Of a stretch of DNA of 64,000 nt, positions 46,075 to 54,625 are shown piece after piece (position 1 is the first letter of the stretch; each line of letters begins with the position of its first letter). The notes beneath the pieces were generated by a model, which saw only the letters and a program-made list of their open reading frames with translations, did not search any database and was not told the origin of the DNA. Source of the stretch: Tunturiibacter gelidiferens. GTDB taxonomy: Bacteria; Acidobacteriota; Terriglobia; Terriglobales; Acidobacteriaceae. Both the position numbers and the translations under genes were made by a program. The stretch lies in contig NZ_JACCCV010000001.1 of NCBI RefSeq assembly GCF_013410115.1, positions 1,054,001 to 1,118,000 on the forward strand, read 5' to 3'.

Positions 46075-46872
46075 TTAGTTCACCCGGTGGAAGGTCCGGC
46101 TCCAGCGGGTCTCGTCAAAGAAGTGGAGCACGGTGTGGAGCGTGGAACTTGCTCTTTCTGACGGGGAAGTTTTGTACAAATCGTCCTCGGGTGTTTTGAA
46201 AGACCAGTAGACGAAAAGTGGACGGCCGATCAGGTTGGCTCGAGGGACCAGGCCCCAGTAGCGACCGTCGTAGCTGTTGCTACGGTTGTCGCCCATGACG
46301 AAGTACATGCCGGATGGAACAACGAGGTCTTCACCCTGGATGTGGTCGAGGAGGTCAAGCGACCACTCGGCGGTGACTCCGCGTCCTTTTGCTGGTGAGA
46401 TAGCGGGGAATTCGTCGTTGTAGGGATCGTAATTAGCGGAGGTGGGCTTGGCTGCGTACGGCTCGTCCAGGGAGAGGCCGTTGCGGTAAACGATGCCGCC
46501 GCGGAGGTGGATGCGATCGCCGGGGATACCAATGACGCGCTTAACCAAAATATCGTGCTGACCCTTGGGATTAGGTGCCGGGCGGAAGAAAACGACGGGT
46601 TCGTCACGCCGGAGTTCGCGGTACGGGATGAGGTTCGTCCAAGAGGTAGCGGGGGCCAGGGTTGCGCGCTCTACGATTACGTGGTCGCCAACGAGTAGGG
46701 TGCTGGCCATAGAAGAGGATGGAATGACGAAGTTTTGAAGTACGAAGCCTATGACAAAGGACCAGATGATGAGCATGCTTATGATGGAAGCCAGCCCTTC
46801 GAGATGAGTCTCTTCGCGAGGCTGGCGCTTACTGTTCTGTGGGGCGCTGGGTTGTTTCTTCTGTATCATCAT
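46075..46872 (-). CDS. lepB: Signal peptidase I
   Basis: A 265-aa type I leader peptidase that removes signal peptides at the periplasmic face. One transmembrane helix lies at about 26-48. The catalytic Ser54 is in the box VIPSSSMASTLLVGD and the general-base Lys111 in VKRVIGIPGD, followed by VVPSGMYFVMGDNRSNSYDGRYWG. The N-terminal 24 residues are hydrophilic (QPSAPQNSKRQPREE). There is no Shine-Dalgarno; TACAAT lies eight bases upstream of the ATG at 46872, which suggests a leaderless message. The C-terminal 40 residues beyond the last family box are non-conserved. Confidence 0.95.
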   Translation of the reverse strand: MMIQKKQPSAPQNSKRQPREETHLEGLASIISMLIIWSFVIGFVLQNFVIPSSSMASTLLVGDHVIVERATLAPATSWTNLIPYRELRRDEPVVFFRPAPNPKGQHDILVKRVIGIPGDRIHLRGGIVYRNGLSLDEPYAAKPTSANYDPYNDEFPAISPAKGRGVTAEWSLDLLDHIQGEDLVVPSGMYFVMGDNRSNSYDGRYWGLVPRANLIGRPLFVYWSFKTPEDDLYKTSPSERASSTLHTVLHFFDETRWSRTFHRVN

Positions 46873-47587
46873 GACGCTTTATTGTAGCCGTGAACAGGTT
46901 GATCATTCCCGAATGTCGAGAGATGTCAGACGGAGCTTTACGAGGACCCTATCGCTCATCGAACTGGCCGAAAAGTCATGCCAGCTCAACCGGTCGATGC
47001 AACACTATCTAATCAGCTGATCCACAAATGCTTACCCTGAAGAATCGATCTGTTTGGCTGATGTGGCCAAACCTAGTCAGGGTAAGGTTCCGGCTGATCT
47101 AACCCTAGCCAGGCATTTAGCTTTTGTTTTCAATGAATGTGGGTCTGAGCTGAGTGTTGCGTCGACCCATTGAGACCACCCACCTTTTGAGCAAGTTCCC
47201 AAAAACCAGATCCGACTTTCGAGGACTCGATCTGGATTGGCAGTCCAGATCACGCCGATTTACGTGGCGAGATGCGAGTGTAGTGGGTGGCGGGATTTCA
47301 TTGCACTGGGTGGCGACATATTGTTGCAGCCAAGTGCTACCGACAAATCCTGTCAAGCCCCGAAACGCAGGAAACCCTCGCCAATCCGGCACTTTCGCGT
47401 GGCGTATGAGTTATGTGCAAACCGCTATAATGGATACAGAGAAAGAGAAAGCCCCGGCATCGAGCCGGGGCTTTCTATCTGCAACCGGTAACCCCTTTGA
47501 TTGGACGAATTTGCGCGTAACCCATTTGTTATGACGATTTTACGAAACGCTAATTTAGGTAAATCACTAGAAATAAAGGGGTTATTA
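46873..47587. other. Non-coding region with nested and simple hairpins
   Basis: About 700 bases without a convincing gene. A nested inverted repeat at 47031-47086 has an outer stem CTTACCCTGA / TCAGGGTAAG and an inner stem GTTTGGC / GCCAAAC. A 13-bp perfect stem AGAAAGCCCCGGC / GCCGGGGCTTTCT lies at 47446-47476, with TATAAT at 47426-47431 just before it. A 126-aa open frame crossing this area lacks coding features and is not called. Confidence 0.5.
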
Positions 47588-47613
47588 GAAAATACTCCCC
47601 CCCCGGGGGGGAG
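47588..47613 (-). terminator. Probable terminator of the lactonase gene
   Basis: Read on the minus strand, a GC-only dyad CTCCCCCCC / GGGGGGGAG is followed by TATTTTCTAAT, about 18 bases after the lactonase stop codon. The arms adjoin with almost no loop, so the actual hairpin would open a few central pairs. Confidence 0.6.
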
Positions 47614-47630
47614 GTACCCTCCCGGAGGAA

Positions 47631-48782
47631 CTATGCAAACACTAGGCACTGCGGTCGAGAGAGAGGAAAACTCTTCCCCGCGTCCGTCAGCTTACCCGTC
47701 TTCCCGTCGCGAGCCAGCACCGATATGTTGTCCGACTCCTGATTCGCGATCAACAGCCACCGACCACTCGGATCCAACGTCAGATGGCGTGGAACCTTAC
47801 CCCCGCACGCCATCCGGTCCACCAGCGTAAGCTTGCCGTCGGTCGGCGAGATCGCGAACGTGACCACAATGTCGTCAGAGCGGTCCGTCGCGTAGGCGAA
47901 GCGTGCTCCACGATCGATCACGATGTCGTTCCCGGTGGTTACGCCCGAAAATCCGTCGGGCCTCATCACAACCTCGTGCACCGTCTCGAGCGCCCCTCGC
48001 TGCGAGTCCCAGCGCAGCACCACCACCGACGAAGTCATCTCGGTGACGCAGTACGCCACCTTGCCGTTCGGATGAAAGCGCAGCGCCCGAGGTCCCGCCC
48101 CCGGAGCCGACTTCCACGCCGCCGGTTCATTCGGGGTCAGCTTCGCCGTCCCAGCGTCCAGCCGGTAGATGTGAATCTCATCGATCCCCAGATCGTTGAC
48201 CAGCAGAAACCGGTTATCCGGCGACACCGTCACCCGGTGAGCATGCGGAGCCTCCTGCCGCTCCTTATCCGGTCCGTGTCCGCTGTACTGAAAGAACGAG
48301 ACCGCGGGACTCAACTCACCACCCGCTCCAACTGCGAACGAAGCCGCGCTGCCGCCGCCGTAGTTCGCCGCAAACGCCGCCCTCCCAGTACCGTCGAAGG
48401 CGACGTGGCAAGTTCCTCCGCCGCCCGAAGCAACCTGATTGACCTTGGACAACCGCGTCTTGGTTCGGTCCAGAGTAAAAGTCGACACCGCACCGCTGTC
48501 CCTGCCCCCGAACTTGTCCAGTTCATTGGCCACAAGGACGGTCCTCCCATCAGGAGACAGCGCCAGAAACGTAGGATTCTCCGCCTCAGCCGCAAGGCCA
48601 AGCGCCGTCAGATCTCCGGTCGACGCCACAAAGGAGTACGCGTAGATGCCCTTGCTGGAACCCGAGGTCTGTGTCCCAACCAGCAGCCGGGCCCCATCCT
48701 TTGCCGCCGCAAACCCAGCCCTGCCCATCACCGATAACGCTGCCGAACCGAAAATAAATCCACGCCGATTAATCTGTCTCAA
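47631..48782 (-). CDS. Tat-exported lactonase-family seven-bladed beta-propeller
   Basis: A 383-aa protein of the 6-phosphogluconolactonase-like (YbhE/Pgl) fold. The N-terminus QINRRGFIFGSAALSVMG is a twin-arginine signal. Propeller blocks include FLALSPDGRTVLVANEL, HVAFDGTGRAAFAANYGGGS, APHAHRVTVSPDNRFLLVNDLGIDEI, PRALRFHPNGKVAYCVTEM and PRHLTLDPSGRWLLIANQESDNI; the His and Asp/Asn positions match lactonase members. Export makes a role in the pentose phosphate pathway unlikely; an extracytoplasmic sugar lactone is more plausible. TTG start with AAGGAG six bases upstream. It is divergent from nanE by about 108 bases. Confidence 0.87.
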   Translation of the reverse strand: MRQINRRGFIFGSAALSVMGRAGFAAAKDGARLLVGTQTSGSSKGIYAYSFVASTGDLTALGLAAEAENPTFLALSPDGRTVLVANELDKFGGRDSGAVSTFTLDRTKTRLSKVNQVASGGGGTCHVAFDGTGRAAFAANYGGGSAASFAVGAGGELSPAVSFFQYSGHGPDKERQEAPHAHRVTVSPDNRFLLVNDLGIDEIHIYRLDAGTAKLTPNEPAAWKSAPGAGPRALRFHPNGKVAYCVTEMTSSVVVLRWDSQRGALETVHEVVMRPDGFSGVTTGNDIVIDRGARFAYATDRSDDIVVTFAISPTDGKLTLVDRMACGGKVPRHLTLDPSGRWLLIANQESDNISVLARDGKTGKLTDAGKSFPLSRPQCLVFA

Positions 48783-48890
48783 TCTCAGCTCCTTTTTCCC
48801 TCATCCACAATAACGCGATTTGCAGATAGTCTGTTTCTTACAGCGGTTGAGCTTACCTCTCCTCAAAAGCTGCCTCCAAGGAAGCAAACA

Positions 48891-49604
48891 GTGTCTCAAG
48901 GCTCTAACTCTTCCTTCAACTCGCCATTCCATCGACTTCGTGGCTGCGTCATCGTCTCCTGTCAGGCCGCAGAAGGTGATCCGCTCGACGATCTCGACAC
49001 GCTTACCCGCATCGCAACCTCCGTTCTGCGCGGCGGAGCAGGCGGTCTCCGGGCCGAAGGCACAGCGCGCATCGTTGCCTTTCGTGCCCTCACCCAACTT
49101 CCCATCATAGGCATCATCAAGACCTACGACGCGAACGGAGACGTCTACATAACCCCCAGCTTCCACTCCGCCAAAGCCGTCAGCGACGCTGGAGCCGACA
49201 TCATCGCCCTCGACTGCACCGCTCGCCGCCTCACCGCCCCTGAACCCTGGCCGGAACTCATCCCTCGCATCCACTCCGAGCTGAACCGCCCGGTACTCGC
49301 CGACATCGCCTCCCTGGATGACGCCCTCGCAGCCGAGCGCGCCGGGGCCGATGCCGTCGCCACAACCCTCTACGGCTACACCGCCGAGACCAGAGGCATC
49401 CGCACTCCTTCCTGGCCCTTGCTCCAATCCCTGGTGGCACACTTGACAATACCCGTCCTCTTGGAAGGCCACATCACCCACCCACCGGAGGCCCTGCTAG
49501 CCCTGGACATGGGTGCCACCGCCGTCGTCATAGGGTCCGCCATCACCCGTCCCGAGACCATCGCAAATCGGTTTGTGCAAGCGACTCGACCAGCAGACGG
49601 CTAA
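48891..49604 (+). CDS. nanE: N-acetylmannosamine-6-phosphate 2-epimerase
   Basis: A 237-aa TIM-barrel epimerase converting ManNAc-6-P to GlcNAc-6-P in the cytoplasm. Motifs: VSCQAAEGDPLDD, GGLRAEG near residue 53, PIIGIIKTYDANGDVYITPSF, the aspartate/threonine block ADIIALDCTARRL, VLADIASLDDALAAERAGADAVATTLYGYT, and the phosphate-binding end VLLEGHITHP with GATAVVIGSAITRP. Start GTG with AAGGAAG upstream. It supplies the substrate of NagA encoded in the same locus and precedes the sugar carrier gene by 78 bases. Confidence 0.93.
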   Translation: MSQGSNSSFNSPFHRLRGCVIVSCQAAEGDPLDDLDTLTRIATSVLRGGAGGLRAEGTARIVAFRALTQLPIIGIIKTYDANGDVYITPSFHSAKAVSDAGADIIALDCTARRLTAPEPWPELIPRIHSELNRPVLADIASLDDALAAERAGADAVATTLYGYTAETRGIRTPSWPLLQSLVAHLTIPVLLEGHITHPPEALLALDMGATAVVIGSAITRPETIANRFVQATRPADG

Positions 49605-49631
49605 TTTTCCTGCGAACAATTTGGCAAAGCA

Positions 49632-49652
49632 GTATAGTCATCTAGACAATAC
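49632..49652. promoter_or_regulatory. NagR-like GntR operator before the sugar MFS gene
   Basis: The best copy of the motif: a near-perfect dyad GTATaGTC-N5-GACaATAC, about 30 bases before the start codon. It overlaps a -10-like TATAGT. Related copies lie at 26556, 51867 and 53269. Confidence 0.65.
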
Positions 49653-49682
49653 GAGAAACGTGTGCACGAACAGGGGATTGAA

Positions 49683-50963
49683 ATGGCACTTGGAGTCACG
49701 GGAGAAAGCTCTATCACCACGGTCGAGACCAGCGGCAAGAATTACACCGTTCCACTAATGCTGATGGTCTCTTTGTACTTTGGCATTGGTTTCATCACCG
49801 CTCTGAATGACATCCTGGTTCCTCACTTCAAGGATCTCTTTCATCTCACCAACGTCACTGCGCTGCTGGTCCAGTTCTGCTTCTTCGGAGCGTACTTCGT
49901 AATGTCGCTCCCGTCAGGATGGATCGTCGGACGGATCGGCTACAAGCGCGGGATCGTGGTCGCGCTGTCAGTCATGGGGCTTGGCCTGCTTCTGTTTCTT
50001 CCTGCCTCCATCATCATCTTTTATCCACTGTTCCTCTTCGCACTATTCGTCGTTGGCAGCGGCCTGGCACTTCTCCAGGTAGCCATTAATCCCTACGTCG
50101 GTGCATTGGGACCTCCGGAGACAGCGGCTTCTCGGCTAAATCTGGCTGGGTTCTTCAACTCGATTGCTACAACTTCCGCTCCCCGAGTTGGCGCTGCCTT
50201 CATCTTCATAGCCGCGGGTGCCTCGACGGCGCAACTCGCCCACTCTGTGCGGAAGCCCTACCTCATTCTCGCCATCTGCGCTTTTGCCATGGCAGTCATC
50301 ACAGCCTTCGTGCAGTTACCCGACGTCATTGAAAAGGGCGATTCCAAATCCGGTGCTGATGGAAGCGCATGGAGCTTCAGCCATCTAAGACTGGGTGCGC
50401 TCGCGATCTTCTTCTATGTGGGAGCCGAGGTTGCCATTGGAAGCATCATGATCACCTATCTTGGCCAGCCATCGATGGGGGGCTTGAGCCACGAGGTCGC
50501 TGCGCGATACGTCTCCTACTATTGGGGGCTATCCCTGATAGGCCGCTTCGTCGGATACTTCGCGATGCGCTGGATTCGAGCTCAAAGGGCACTTGCTGTC
50601 GTCTCGCTGGTTGCTGCCGGCCTCATTGCTCTCACCGTCGCAGCCCATGGGCACATCGCTATGTGGGCGGTAGTTTTTTGCGGCCTTTGTAACTCGGTCA
50701 TGTGGCCCTGCATCTTCCCGCTGGCGGTAAAGGGGTTGGGAAGATTCACGAGCCAGGGCTCCGGAATTCTAATCACGATGGTCGTCGGTGGGGCAGTGAT
50801 CCCGGAAATTCAGGGTTTTCTCGCCGATACGCTTGGCTATCAGCACAGCTTCGCGATTGTTTTGCTTTGTTACGCTTACATTTTCTTCTTCGCAATCAGG
50901 GGGCATCGCAATCTGAACTCAGCCGATGCATCGCTCGCTCCGAGCGCAGCCCTTATTCAATAG
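49683..50963 (+). CDS. MFS sugar permease, FucP/NagP type (probable GlcNAc carrier)
   Basis: A 426-aa inner-membrane protein with about 12 spans. The opening VPLMLMVSLYFGIGFITALNDILVPHFKDLF matches the fucose/glucose-galactose/NagP branch of the MFS. Further matches are FCFFGAYFVMSLPSGWIVGRIGYKRGI and LALLQVAINPYVGALGPPETAASRLNLAGFFNSIATTSAP-type blocks, then AEVAIGSIMITYLGQPS. The ATG at 49683 has AGGGG at 7 nt; a GTG at 49662 would add seven residues. The locus (nanE, gntR, nagA, SIS deaminase) and the operator directly upstream point to GlcNAc uptake. It converges with gntR, overlapping by 11 bases. Confidence 0.9.
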   Translation: MALGVTGESSITTVETSGKNYTVPLMLMVSLYFGIGFITALNDILVPHFKDLFHLTNVTALLVQFCFFGAYFVMSLPSGWIVGRIGYKRGIVVALSVMGLGLLLFLPASIIIFYPLFLFALFVVGSGLALLQVAINPYVGALGPPETAASRLNLAGFFNSIATTSAPRVGAAFIFIAAGASTAQLAHSVRKPYLILAICAFAMAVITAFVQLPDVIEKGDSKSGADGSAWSFSHLRLGALAIFFYVGAEVAIGSIMITYLGQPSMGGLSHEVAARYVSYYWGLSLIGRFVGYFAMRWIRAQRALAVVSLVAAGLIALTVAAHGHIAMWAVVFCGLCNSVMWPCIFPLAVKGLGRFTSQGSGILITMVVGGAVIPEIQGFLADTLGYQHSFAIVLLCYAYIFFFAIRGHRNLNSADASLAPSAALIQ

Positions 50964-51729
50964 TCGTGGTTGGCACGCGAATCGAAGCACGATATCTGTC
51001 GCCGCGATAACGGGAACAGGCTACCTCGATCGGTGTCTCTTCGGTGGTCATAATGGTCCGCGAGATAGAAAGGATACTCGCCTTCTTTGGGATTGTCAGT
51101 AAATCGGATTCTTCGCGAGTCGCGGGCAGCGCCTCGATCACCTCATCGGCCCAAGCCACGCGCACACCAAATGTTTCGCGAAGGACGAAGTAGAGGGATT
51201 GCTTCGCGAAATTGATCTTCTCAAGACCTGGAAATTGTTTTAATGGAATATGAGATAGTTCGAGCGCCATCGGAATTCCGTCAGCGAGCCGTAGTCGACG
51301 CAACCGCATCACAGCCTCTCCCGTTTCGACCTTCAACTGCTCCGCGAGTTCTGCCGTCGCTTTCACCACCGTTTGCTCGATTAGTTTTGAACTCGGGGCC
51401 ATACCGAGATGCTTCATATCTTCGGTAAACCCGCGCAAATGCATGATGTTCTTCTCGAGTTTTGGTCGGGTGACAAACGTGCCGCGCCCCTTTTGGCTGA
51501 TCGCGAAGCCGCTAGTCTTCAACCCGTGTAGAGCTTGCCGGGCCGTCATTCGACTCACCTGATAGATCCGCGCCAGTTCCTCCTCAGAAGCCAGAGGGTC
51601 CCCTGTGGATAGCTCCCCCGAGTGAATCTTTTCCATCAAGGCCCGCTGAATCTGGTAGTACAACGGTATGAATCCGCTCTTATCCAGGGGACGTACGGCT
51701 GAAACAGTTTGATTTTGAGGCTTCGACAC
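50953..51729 (-). CDS. nagR: GntR/HutC-family regulator, NagR (YvoA/DasR) type
   Basis: A 258-aa protein. The winged helix PLYYQIQRALMEKIHSGELSTGD-type opening continues with EEELARIYQVSRMTARQALHGL and QKGRGTFV. The UTRA effector domain includes FTEDMKHLGMAPSSKLIEQ, which matches NagR proteins that bind GlcN-6-P or GlcNAc-6-P, and ends in VACSRYRGDRYRASI. Start GTG with AGGAGA at six bases. A candidate operator 138 bases upstream (51867-51887) suggests autoregulation. By family, it represses amino-sugar genes until phosphorylated sugar accumulates; the gene symbol is by function and context. Confidence 0.88.
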   Translation of the reverse strand: MSKPQNQTVSAVRPLDKSGFIPLYYQIQRALMEKIHSGELSTGDPLASEEELARIYQVSRMTARQALHGLKTSGFAISQKGRGTFVTRPKLEKNIMHLRGFTEDMKHLGMAPSSKLIEQTVVKATAELAEQLKVETGEAVMRLRRLRLADGIPMALELSHIPLKQFPGLEKINFAKQSLYFVLRETFGVRVAWADEVIEALPATREESDLLTIPKKASILSISRTIMTTEETPIEVACSRYRGDRYRASIRVPTTTIE

Positions 51730-51866
51730 TCTATCTCCTGAGACCTTCCGACATTATTTGTGTCTGCATGGCTCGCAGCGACGCCGGATGGGCAGTTTCA
51801 GCCAGCATCTTGTGGACACAACATATCGAAATAATTGACGTCCCTTGTCTTTTTAGTCTTAACGCG

Positions 51867-51887
51867 GTTCAGTTGTCTATACACACC
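51867..51887. promoter_or_regulatory. NagR-like operator upstream of gntR
   Basis: Core AGTTGTCTATAC then ACACC. It shares its 12-base core with the site upstream of TonB receptor 1. Position between gntR (-) and the end of nagA suggests autoregulation. Confidence 0.55.
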
Positions 51888-51964
51888 TTGTCAGACGTGG
51901 ATAACAACAGGTAGCGGATTCAGCGAGCTGTGTTGGCTGAACGCAAGATAGGAGCGACTCCACT

Positions 51965-53131
51965 TCATGCAATCATTGATCTTCCCGACAAGAAGGTTTG
52001 TATGACCTCCGCAGAAGGTGATAGCACGGTGATATTGGCTTCGCGACCCTCGTCGAGACTGCCCCAGCTGTCATCGATGCCCATCAGTCGAGAAGGATTT
52101 CGCGATGCGGCAGCGACAGCGGTATCCATGCTTGCGCTGGTAAAGTTGATGAAGTTCTGCACTCCGCGGTCCAGAGTCAATACGCTGCCTGCAAGAGTGC
52201 CATTTGAGGTGCAGCGCCCGTCACGCACTTCAACCTTCATGTCGCCCAGCATGTAAGTCCCGTCAGGCATTCCGGTGGCACTCATACCATCGGTCACCAG
52301 AATGATGCGGTCCTTATCCTTTGCTTTGAAGAAGAGCCTGACCATTAAGGGGTCCACGTGAATGCCGTCACAGATGATCTCGGCAAACAGTAAATGCTTA
52401 TCCAGTACATAGGCCGCTAATCCAGGCTCCCGATGATCAATGGCCCGCATTGCATTGAACGTATGGGTTGCGGAACGCGCTCCAGCCACAAAGCCGGCAT
52501 CCGCCTCGCAGACCTTGGCATCGCTGTGTCCCATGCTGCAACGAACGCCAAGCGCAGTGGCATGCGCGATCAGTTCAGTCGCCCCGGGCAGCTCGGGAGC
52601 AATCGTCATAAGGCGAATCTGGCCTTCTGCTGCCTGCCAGAAACGATCGAACAGTGAGACAGTGGGCACTTGCAGCAGAGCATCCGTATGTACGCCACGT
52701 TTCAAGTGAGAGAGAAACGGCCCTTCGAGATGTATTCCCAGAGGCGTGGCGCCACAGACGACAGCCGCCGCTCTCCGCCTGATCTCAGTCGCGAGTCCCG
52801 TCAAAGAGCGTAGAGTCTCGTCCGTCGGAGACGTGACCGTGGTCGGAAAGTATGCTCCCACACCCCGGCTGGAAAGATAGGACCCAATCGCGTCCAGCGC
52901 CTCCGCGTCGGCCTCCATGACATCGTGTCCAGCGCAACCGTGAATATGTATGTCGACATAAGCCGGTACCAGGGTGGCCTCAGGAAATCTATATGTTGCC
53001 TCTGTCAATTTGTGGTCAGCCGCGTTCAGGCTCTCTATCTGGCTGATCCGACCATCTTCTACTCTAACGAGCGGGTATTCGACCGCCGCGTCTGAACTTA
53101 TGAGTCTCCGCGCCGCTATCGTACTAATCAT
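51965..53131 (-). CDS. nagA: N-acetylglucosamine-6-phosphate deacetylase
   Basis: A 388-aa amidohydrolase-fold enzyme converting GlcNAc-6-P to GlcN-6-P and acetate. Motifs: the metal-side VDIHIHGCAGHDVMEAD, the glutamate in GIHLEGPFLS, the histidines in GVRCSMGHSDA and THTFNAMRAI, substrate loop EIICDGIHVDP, and the catalytic aspartate in LVTDGMSATGMPDG. The C-terminus ITVLSPSAEVIQTFLSGR closes the small domain. ATG with AAAGGG upstream. It is divergent from the SIS deaminase gene, with an operator site between them. Confidence 0.95.
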   Translation of the reverse strand: MISTIAARRLISSDAAVEYPLVRVEDGRISQIESLNAADHKLTEATYRFPEATLVPAYVDIHIHGCAGHDVMEADAEALDAIGSYLSSRGVGAYFPTTVTSPTDETLRSLTGLATEIRRRAAAVVCGATPLGIHLEGPFLSHLKRGVHTDALLQVPTVSLFDRFWQAAEGQIRLMTIAPELPGATELIAHATALGVRCSMGHSDAKVCEADAGFVAGARSATHTFNAMRAIDHREPGLAAYVLDKHLLFAEIICDGIHVDPLMVRLFFKAKDKDRIILVTDGMSATGMPDGTYMLGDMKVEVRDGRCTSNGTLAGSVLTLDRGVQNFINFTSASMDTAVAAASRNPSRLMGIDDSWGSLDEGREANITVLSPSAEVIQTFLSGRSMIA

Positions 53132-53268
53132 TGCCGCCCTTTCGTTAACTCCACGCTAAACGCAAGCTCTAGTTAACCATGTTCTGAACCTTCGCGCGGA
53201 CATCGCGAAGGCTATGAGCCGTCGTCACCACGTTCGCAAACAAAGCTATCCTTGATATCGCAAATCCA

Positions 53269-53289
53269 GTATAGTCGTACATACAAGTT
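53269..53289. promoter_or_regulatory. NagR-like operator in the nagA/SIS divergent region
   Basis: GTATAGTCGTACATACAAG matches about 14 of 21 positions of the palindrome at 49632, including GTATAGTC. It lies about 140 bases before nagA and 180 before the SIS gene and could control both. Confidence 0.5.
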
Positions 53290-53370
53290 TGGCGAAGCAG
53301 AGATTTCATCTTTCAATACAGGTCATTGTCGATGATGCATAGTCTGCATAAGCTTGATCTAAGCGACTGC

Positions 53371-53417
53371 TTCCCCCATAGCTCAACGGTAGTGCTCAAC
53401 CGTCTTCAACGGGTCAG
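53371..53417 (+). pseudogene. Truncated tRNA-like fragment (5' two thirds, tRNA-Asn-like)
   Basis: TCCCCCATAGCTCAACGGTA reads like a tRNA acceptor arm plus D-arm. It is followed by an anticodon-arm-like AACCG-TCTTCAA-CGGGT. The D-stem is imperfect and the T-arm and 3' acceptor strand are absent, so it is not functional. Resemblance to bacterial tRNA-Asn is from memory. Such scars often mark past integration events. Confidence 0.35.
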
Positions 53418-53467
53418 TTGCTCCGCAGCGCTGCCCGCCATCCCTTAACGCAACTAAAAGCAAACGG

Positions 53468-54625
53468 ATGCCAAAGCAAATGACAGAACCGACGCTCACT
53501 CCGCAGGAGCTTGTGACATTTCCTCACGCCATGCTGCGTGAGATCTACGAACAGCCCCAAGCTCTCGCCGCGACTATCGAGCAATATGTCCCAGGCGGCG
53601 TTTCAACAGCAGAGACGTTTCAACCGGTTGTCGATGCCCTTGGGGGGCGGGAGCGGCTCGTTATTGCCGCCAGTGGCTCTAGCCGACACGCGGGTCTCGC
53701 TGGTGAAATCATGCTTGAAGATCTGGCTGGAATCTCTGTCGATGTCGAATACGCCAGTGAATACACCTATCGCTCAACACATACGCTGCATAATCCTGGC
53801 GTAGTCGTTATCTCCCAGTCCGGGGAAACAGCCGATACACTTGCCGCTCTCCGAGAGGCCCAAGCCCGGGGACTTGCCACCGTCGCGATCACCAATAATG
53901 CTCGTTCCAGCATGGCAACCGAGGCAAGCGCCTCGCTGCCAACTTTCGCCGGCGTTGAAAAGGCCATCCCGGCAACAAAAAGCTTTACCACGCAGCTCGC
54001 CGTACTCTACTCTCTAGCTCTTCACCTGGCTCGCGTTCGCGGTCGGATGACGCTGCAGACTGCTGAGGCTCACGGCCGCCAGCTTCAGGAGATCCCCGGT
54101 CTCCTGCGGACAGCATTGCCGGAATGGCAGAAACAGATTGACGCGCTGACGCCTCAGCTGGCAAGCTCTCGCGCGCTGCTTTACCTCGGTCGCGGTGCTC
54201 ATTATGCGATCGCCCGCGAAGGAGCGCTTAAGCTTAAGGAATCCGCATATTTGAATGCCGAAGGATATCCCTCAGGGGAACTGAAACACGGTCCCAATGC
54301 TCTCGTCAGCAAGGACTCTCCGCTAATTATGATAGCCACTGCTGACGCTGGCGATCCCGATTCACTACTGCGTTATTCCAAGGTCCTACAGCTAATGAAG
54401 GACATGCGGGCGCAAGGTGCAAGAATCATTGCCTTGGCGACTAAAGGAGATCAGGAGGTCCCTCAGTGCAGCGACGCCTGCCTCTTTATTCCTGCTAGCA
54501 ACGATCTGCTCTCAACAATTCTAGAGGTCGTGCCATTTCAACTGCTCGCCTACTCCCTGGCGATCAGTCGGGGCATCGACGTTGATCGGCCCAGAAATCT
54601 GGTCAAGGCCGTCACAGAGGAATAG
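53468..54625 (+). CDS. SIS-domain glucosamine-6-phosphate deaminase (NagB-II/AgaS type)
   Basis: A 385-aa protein with two SIS domains, like the isomerase half of GlmS but lacking the glutamine amidotransferase domain. Motifs: FPHAMLREIYEQPQAL, AASGSSRHAG, VISQSGETADT, YLGRGAHYAIAREGALKLKE, AEGYPSGELKHGPNALV and the C-terminal DRPRNLVKAVTEE. NagB-II proteins of this kind deaminate GlcN-6-P to fructose-6-P and replace classical NagB. With NagA next door and an operator upstream, that is the likely job; an AgaS-like galactosamine activity is the main alternative. The start ATG lacks a strong Shine-Dalgarno. Confidence 0.88.
   Translation: MPKQMTEPTLTPQELVTFPHAMLREIYEQPQALAATIEQYVPGGVSTAETFQPVVDALGGRERLVIAASGSSRHAGLAGEIMLEDLAGISVDVEYASEYTYRSTHTLHNPGVVVISQSGETADTLAALREAQARGLATVAITNNARSSMATEASASLPTFAGVEKAIPATKSFTTQLAVLYSLALHLARVRGRMTLQTAEAHGRQLQEIPGLLRTALPEWQKQIDALTPQLASSRALLYLGRGAHYAIAREGALKLKESAYLNAEGYPSGELKHGPNALVSKDSPLIMIATADAGDPDSLLRYSKVLQLMKDMRAQGARIIALATKGDQEVPQCSDACLFIPASNDLLSTILEVVPFQLLAYSLAISRGIDVDRPRNLVKAVTEE

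Noticed and set aside
45774..46199. 141-aa plus-strand frame overlapping the end of lepB
   Set aside because: It overlaps a certain gene and a hairpin element, and has no domain or start signal.
47426..47476. TATAAT followed closely by a strong hairpin, as a possible tiny RNA gene
   Set aside because: No -35 or extended -10 and no T-tract after the hairpin; kept only as a structural note.
47154..47534. 126-aa open frame in the gene-free region before the lactonase
   Set aside because: It runs through a perfect 13-bp hairpin, has atypical composition and no recognisable start signal.
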